DNA of 9,428 bases, taken from NCBI GenBank assembly GCA_937914905.1, contig CALESU010000089.1, positions 1 through 9,428 on the forward strand, given 5' to 3'. This DNA is from an uncultured bacterium (GTDB lineage: Bacteria > Patescibacteriota > Microgenomatia > UBA1406 > GWC2-37-13). Below the pieces are notes generated by a model. It had not been told where the DNA came from, searched no databases, and was given only the letters and a program-made list of their open reading frames with translations. Numbering within the stretch: the first letter of the stretch is position 1; each line of letters opens with the position of its first letter. Shown here piece by piece: positions 7,330 through 9,428 of this stretch. The position numbers and the translations under genes were made by a program.

Positions 7330-7357
7330 ATTGTAACAAAACTATAGGATCTGTAAA
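7330..7357 (-). promoter_or_regulatory. Sigma70-type promoter for the PBP-mur-fts operon
   Basis: On the minus strand, TTTACA (7357-7352) and TACAAT (7335-7330) are separated by 16 bases, close to the sigma70 consensus. Transcription would start near 7323, 28 to 46 bases before the PBP ATG candidates. The element lies in the 110-base gap between sortase and PBP, the widest in the window, where a promoter is expected. A short inverted repeat (ACAGAT 7354-7349 and ATCTGT 7329-7324) brackets the spacer and -10. No terminator hairpin with a T-tract was seen after the sortase stop, so read-through from upstream is also possible. Confidence 0.55.
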
Positions 7358-7387
7358 GGGCAATCGAGAAGGAAAGGAAGTGGAGAA

Positions 7388-8134
7388 TTACTTGAGGACA
7401 TTTTTCACAATTCGTGCTTTCACAATAAGCCTTTCATTGTAAGTGCCTGGGGGGACACACGTGACAAGAGTTAGGTACGGGGCATTGAATTGTTGTTCGA
7501 GTACCGAAACCTCGTTTGGTTTTACAATAAACATGTCATACACTTCATAGGTGTACTTTTTTCCCTCCATATTGATTTGAATGGAATCACCAATATCTAA
7601 TTTAGGCAAATACGTGAACACTGATTTGTAATCTTTTGCGTTGAATAATTGAGGAAGAGTTGAGTGTCCGAATATTGCTACATTTCCATATTGGCCTGGT
7701 AGAGATGTAGGTAAGTAATGAATAAGACTTGAAGACAAATCCTCCCCTCCTACTGCAACTTGTAAATCATACAAATTGAGACGCGGAATAGAGAGCTTGT
7801 ACTCTAATACTTTAATATCTCCTTTAGGAACAGGCAATTTGCTATCCGGAAACCAAATATTCGCTTGAGTAAAATCTCGTAAATTGCTTGAAAAAATAGT
7901 GTTTCCCGCATAGACACTCTGCGCAAGCTCTATTGCAGAGGCAGTTGTGGATTGAGGAACGGGAGACATTGCGGATCGCTTTAAAAAAACGCGTGCATAC
8001 AATTCAAAAGAAATCATGGGGTACAATGCCCAAAACAAGAGAAGCATCCCCATCACCAATACAACATGCGACAGGACGCGTGCAACTCGCTTAAAGGAGG
8101 AGGGGTACTCTTTGGTATAAACTTTTAGTGTCAT
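7388..8134 (-). CDS. Sortase family transpeptidase
   Basis: Sortases are membrane-anchored cysteine transpeptidases that cut a C-terminal sorting signal and attach the protein to the envelope or to another subunit. The 248 residues have a short basic cytoplasmic tail, one membrane helix (about 20-41) and an extracellular beta-barrel domain from about 107 (LEYKLSIPRLNL). The catalytic triad is visible: His157 in AIFGHST, Cys226 in LTLVTC and Arg235 in NERLIVKAR, at normal family spacing. The subclass cannot be fixed; the pattern resembles class C, D or E sortases more than housekeeping class A. The ATG shares ATGA (8134-8131) with the stop of the upstream membrane protein, so the two are probably made together. 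That neighbour's visible C-terminus (TTRIDPE) has no LPxTG signal, hydrophobic helix and basic tail, so the substrate must be elsewhere. A 110-base gap separates this gene from the PBP operon. Confidence 0.88.
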   Translation of the reverse strand: MTLKVYTKEYPSSFKRVARVLSHVVLVMGMLLLFWALYPMISFELYARVFLKRSAMSPVPQSTTASAIELAQSVYAGNTIFSSNLRDFTQANIWFPDSKLPVPKGDIKVLEYKLSIPRLNLYDLQVAVGGEDLSSSLIHYLPTSLPGQYGNVAIFGHSTLPQLFNAKDYKSVFTYLPKLDIGDSIQINMEGKKYTYEVYDMFIVKPNEVSVLEQQFNAPYLTLVTCVPPGTYNERLIVKARIVKNVLK

Positions 8135-9428
8135 TCCGGATCAATGCGAGTCGTAACAGTTATATTCTTTTCAAATAATGGAGTCCAAAGTGAAAATGGT
8201 GATGAACTCTTCACTTTTACCTCAGCAAGCTCTTGAGACGCCGTAAGTTTTGCGGGTAATCCAGAAAAAGATGTGCGGACAGATTGCTTGCGAATTTCTT
8301 CCAAAGCAATTTTCTTATAAGTTTTTGCGTCAACATCCGCCACCAGATTTGCCAACTTATCTTTTGTGTCTATTTTAGCCGCATCAATGGAGAATGAGAT
8401 ATCCTCTTCAACTTCTATTCCTTCTGAAAGTTCTTTTTGGACCAACGTCAAAAGTTCTTTTTTTAATAATTCTTGATCATAAGTAAAATAGGAAACCGTA
8501 GATTCTGCTTTTATTTTAAGCTGTTTTGCCTCATCCCCCACCTGGCCTGAATAGGTTGTTTTGCCGAGCGATATATCGGTTAAATCTGAAAGTAATTGTT
8601 CGTTCATGCTTATTTGTGCTCCAAGAACATTGGTATCTATCGCAGAGGCTTTTTCCTCTACTGATTTTTTGAGCTTATCCATATCTACACGAGCAATCGT
8701 TTGCACTTCTTTTTTGGTGCCACCGGTAAACGCAGAGTCGGCAATGGCTACAGCAAGAGTTTGAGAGAGCGATCCTACAGAAAGAACAGTCGCTTTTGTA
8801 ATATTTGAAGTGGGTCCGATTTCCTTCGCCGTTACGGAACCTTTTTGTTTTCCGGGAACCTTATTTCCTTCAGAAGTTAAACCACTTGAAGATGCTACTT
8901 TTAGTTCATTGTCCAAGAGAAATTCCAGATCCCCTTTGCGAAGTACCGTGCCTTTTGCGAACGTCTTTTGATCTGAATCAAAGTTGAGCACTTCCACGGT
9001 ACCCTTTGCTTTCTCACCTACGTCTCGTTTTCCGGTAGTTGCGATTGACTCTTCATACTCTTTAGATGTCTCTCTTAAAATAACTGCAAATTCTGAAGGG
9101 GATTCTCCCGTAATTACCGAAGGTGTTAAGTCAAATGACTTTTGAAAAGCCTGTACTTTTGGATAAACGGTAATCTCAATCGTATGGAAAAAATATTCAT
9201 AAATTGCAAATAGGCTAAACAGAACAATTCCAGCGAGCGCACCCACTAAAATGGGTTTTTTTCCTGTAAGTTTCCCAGGTAAAGATAGGGAAAATGAAGG
9301 AAGAGCAAACCGAGAACGAGACCGTGAAGGAGGTTCGATTCTAGTAACTTCAGACGGAAGGATACTTGGTTCGGAGATTATGGGTTGCTTAGCTCGAACA
9401 TCGCCTCCCACCACAGAACGAAATTCAT
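8131..9428 (-). CDS. Membrane-anchored baseplate-J-like surface protein (5' end outside window)
   Basis: A single-pass membrane protein with its start probably beyond the window. The frame stays open through 9426 (codons for EFRS before the GTG at 9414), so that GTG is only a fallback start giving 427 residues. Numbered from the GTG, it has a cytoplasmic Ser/Pro/Arg-rich tail (1-52, with RSRSR and SLSLPGKLTGKK), one membrane helix (53-76) and an extracellular region. The stretch KAKGTVEVLNFDSDQKTFAKG (136-155) through GNKVPGKQKGSVTAKEIGPTSNI (183-205) resembles the baseplate J/gp47-like domain often annotated in Patescibacteria proteins: a 'G.v.v.N' strand, a 'G..l' strand, then 'G.v...a...G...Ni'. 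A Lys/Glu-rich alpha/beta part (240-400) follows, ending in SPFSLWTPLFEKNITV. Its function is unknown. Stop-start coupling to the sortase points to surface assembly. The baseplate-J label is by resemblance only, and no phage genes are nearby. Confidence 0.72.
   Translation of the reverse strand, partial: EFRSVVGGDVRAKQPIISEPSILPSEVTRIEPPSRSRSRFALPSFSLSLPGKLTGKKPILVGALAGIVLFSLFAIYEYFFHTIEITVYPKVQAFQKSFDLTPSVITGESPSEFAVILRETSKEYEESIATTGKRDVGEKAKGTVEVLNFDSDQKTFAKGTVLRKGDLEFLLDNELKVASSSGLTSEGNKVPGKQKGSVTAKEIGPTSNITKATVLSVGSLSQTLAVAIADSAFTGGTKKEVQTIARVDMDKLKKSVEEKASAIDTNVLGAQISMNEQLLSDLTDISLGKTTYSGQVGDEAKQLKIKAESTVSYFTYDQELLKKELLTLVQKELSEGIEVEEDISFSIDAAKIDTKDKLANLVADVDAKTYKKIALEEIRKQSVRTSFSGLPAKLTASQELAEVKVKSSSPFSLWTPLFEKNITVTTRIDPE

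Noticed and set aside
8131..9428. Prophage or tailocin remnant suggested by the baseplate-J-like region
   Set aside because: No tail, capsid, integrase or lysis genes are present, and the protein has a membrane anchor that phage baseplate proteins lack.
1..9428. CRISPR arrays, tRNA or rRNA genes, insertion sequences
   Set aside because: No regularly spaced repeats, cloverleaf-like segments, transposase motifs or terminal repeats were seen. Almost all of the window is coding, with only two gaps of 110 and 41 bases.

Overview
The window is one compact, AT-leaning bacterial gene cluster for cell-envelope growth and division. Every gene is on the minus strand, so transcription runs from position 9428 towards 1. 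UGA is used as a stop codon (murL, ftsW and the surface-protein gene end in TGA), so the genetic code is standard and the UGA-Gly code of Gracilibacteria and Absconditabacteria is excluded. Three things suggest a Candidate Phyla Radiation (Patescibacteria) genome, perhaps Microgenomates-like: a membrane-anchored baseplate-J-like surface protein beside a sortase, a class A penicillin-binding protein with a long hydrophobic N-terminal extension, and very tight packing without clear Shine-Dalgarno sequences. That placement is inference; no rRNA or other lineage marker lies in the window.

Layout in transcription order: (1) a single-pass membrane protein with a baseplate-J-like extracellular region, 5' end cut by the window edge (9428-8131); (2) a sortase joined to it by an ATGA overlap (8134-7388); (3) a 110-base gap with a good sigma70-type promoter; (4) a bifunctional class A PBP (about 7277-5013); (5) a 41-base gap with a TATAAT box exactly six bases before the next ATG; (6) MurL, the UDP-MurNAc-L-Ala-L-Glu epimerase (4971-3634); (7) a MurD-type ligase, probably the L-Glu-adding MurD2 form (3647-2412); (8) FtsW (2428-1316); (9) MurG (1319-195); (10) the first 95 codons of an FtsQ-like protein (286-1), starting inside murG and running off the window.

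Genes 6 to 10 follow the usual dcw order murD-ftsW-murG-ftsQ, each overlapping the next, with murL placed before murD. Together they would add glutamate to UDP-MurNAc-L-Ala and invert it (MurD2, MurL), finish lipid II (MurG), polymerise and cross-link it (FtsW, PBP) and connect this to the divisome (FtsQ). The sortase and surface-protein pair upstream handles surface proteins and is probably a separate transcription unit.

The main point of interest is the murL-murD pair. It implies that this organism makes the D-Glu of peptidoglycan by epimerising it on the nucleotide precursor, not through free D-Glu from a MurI racemase.
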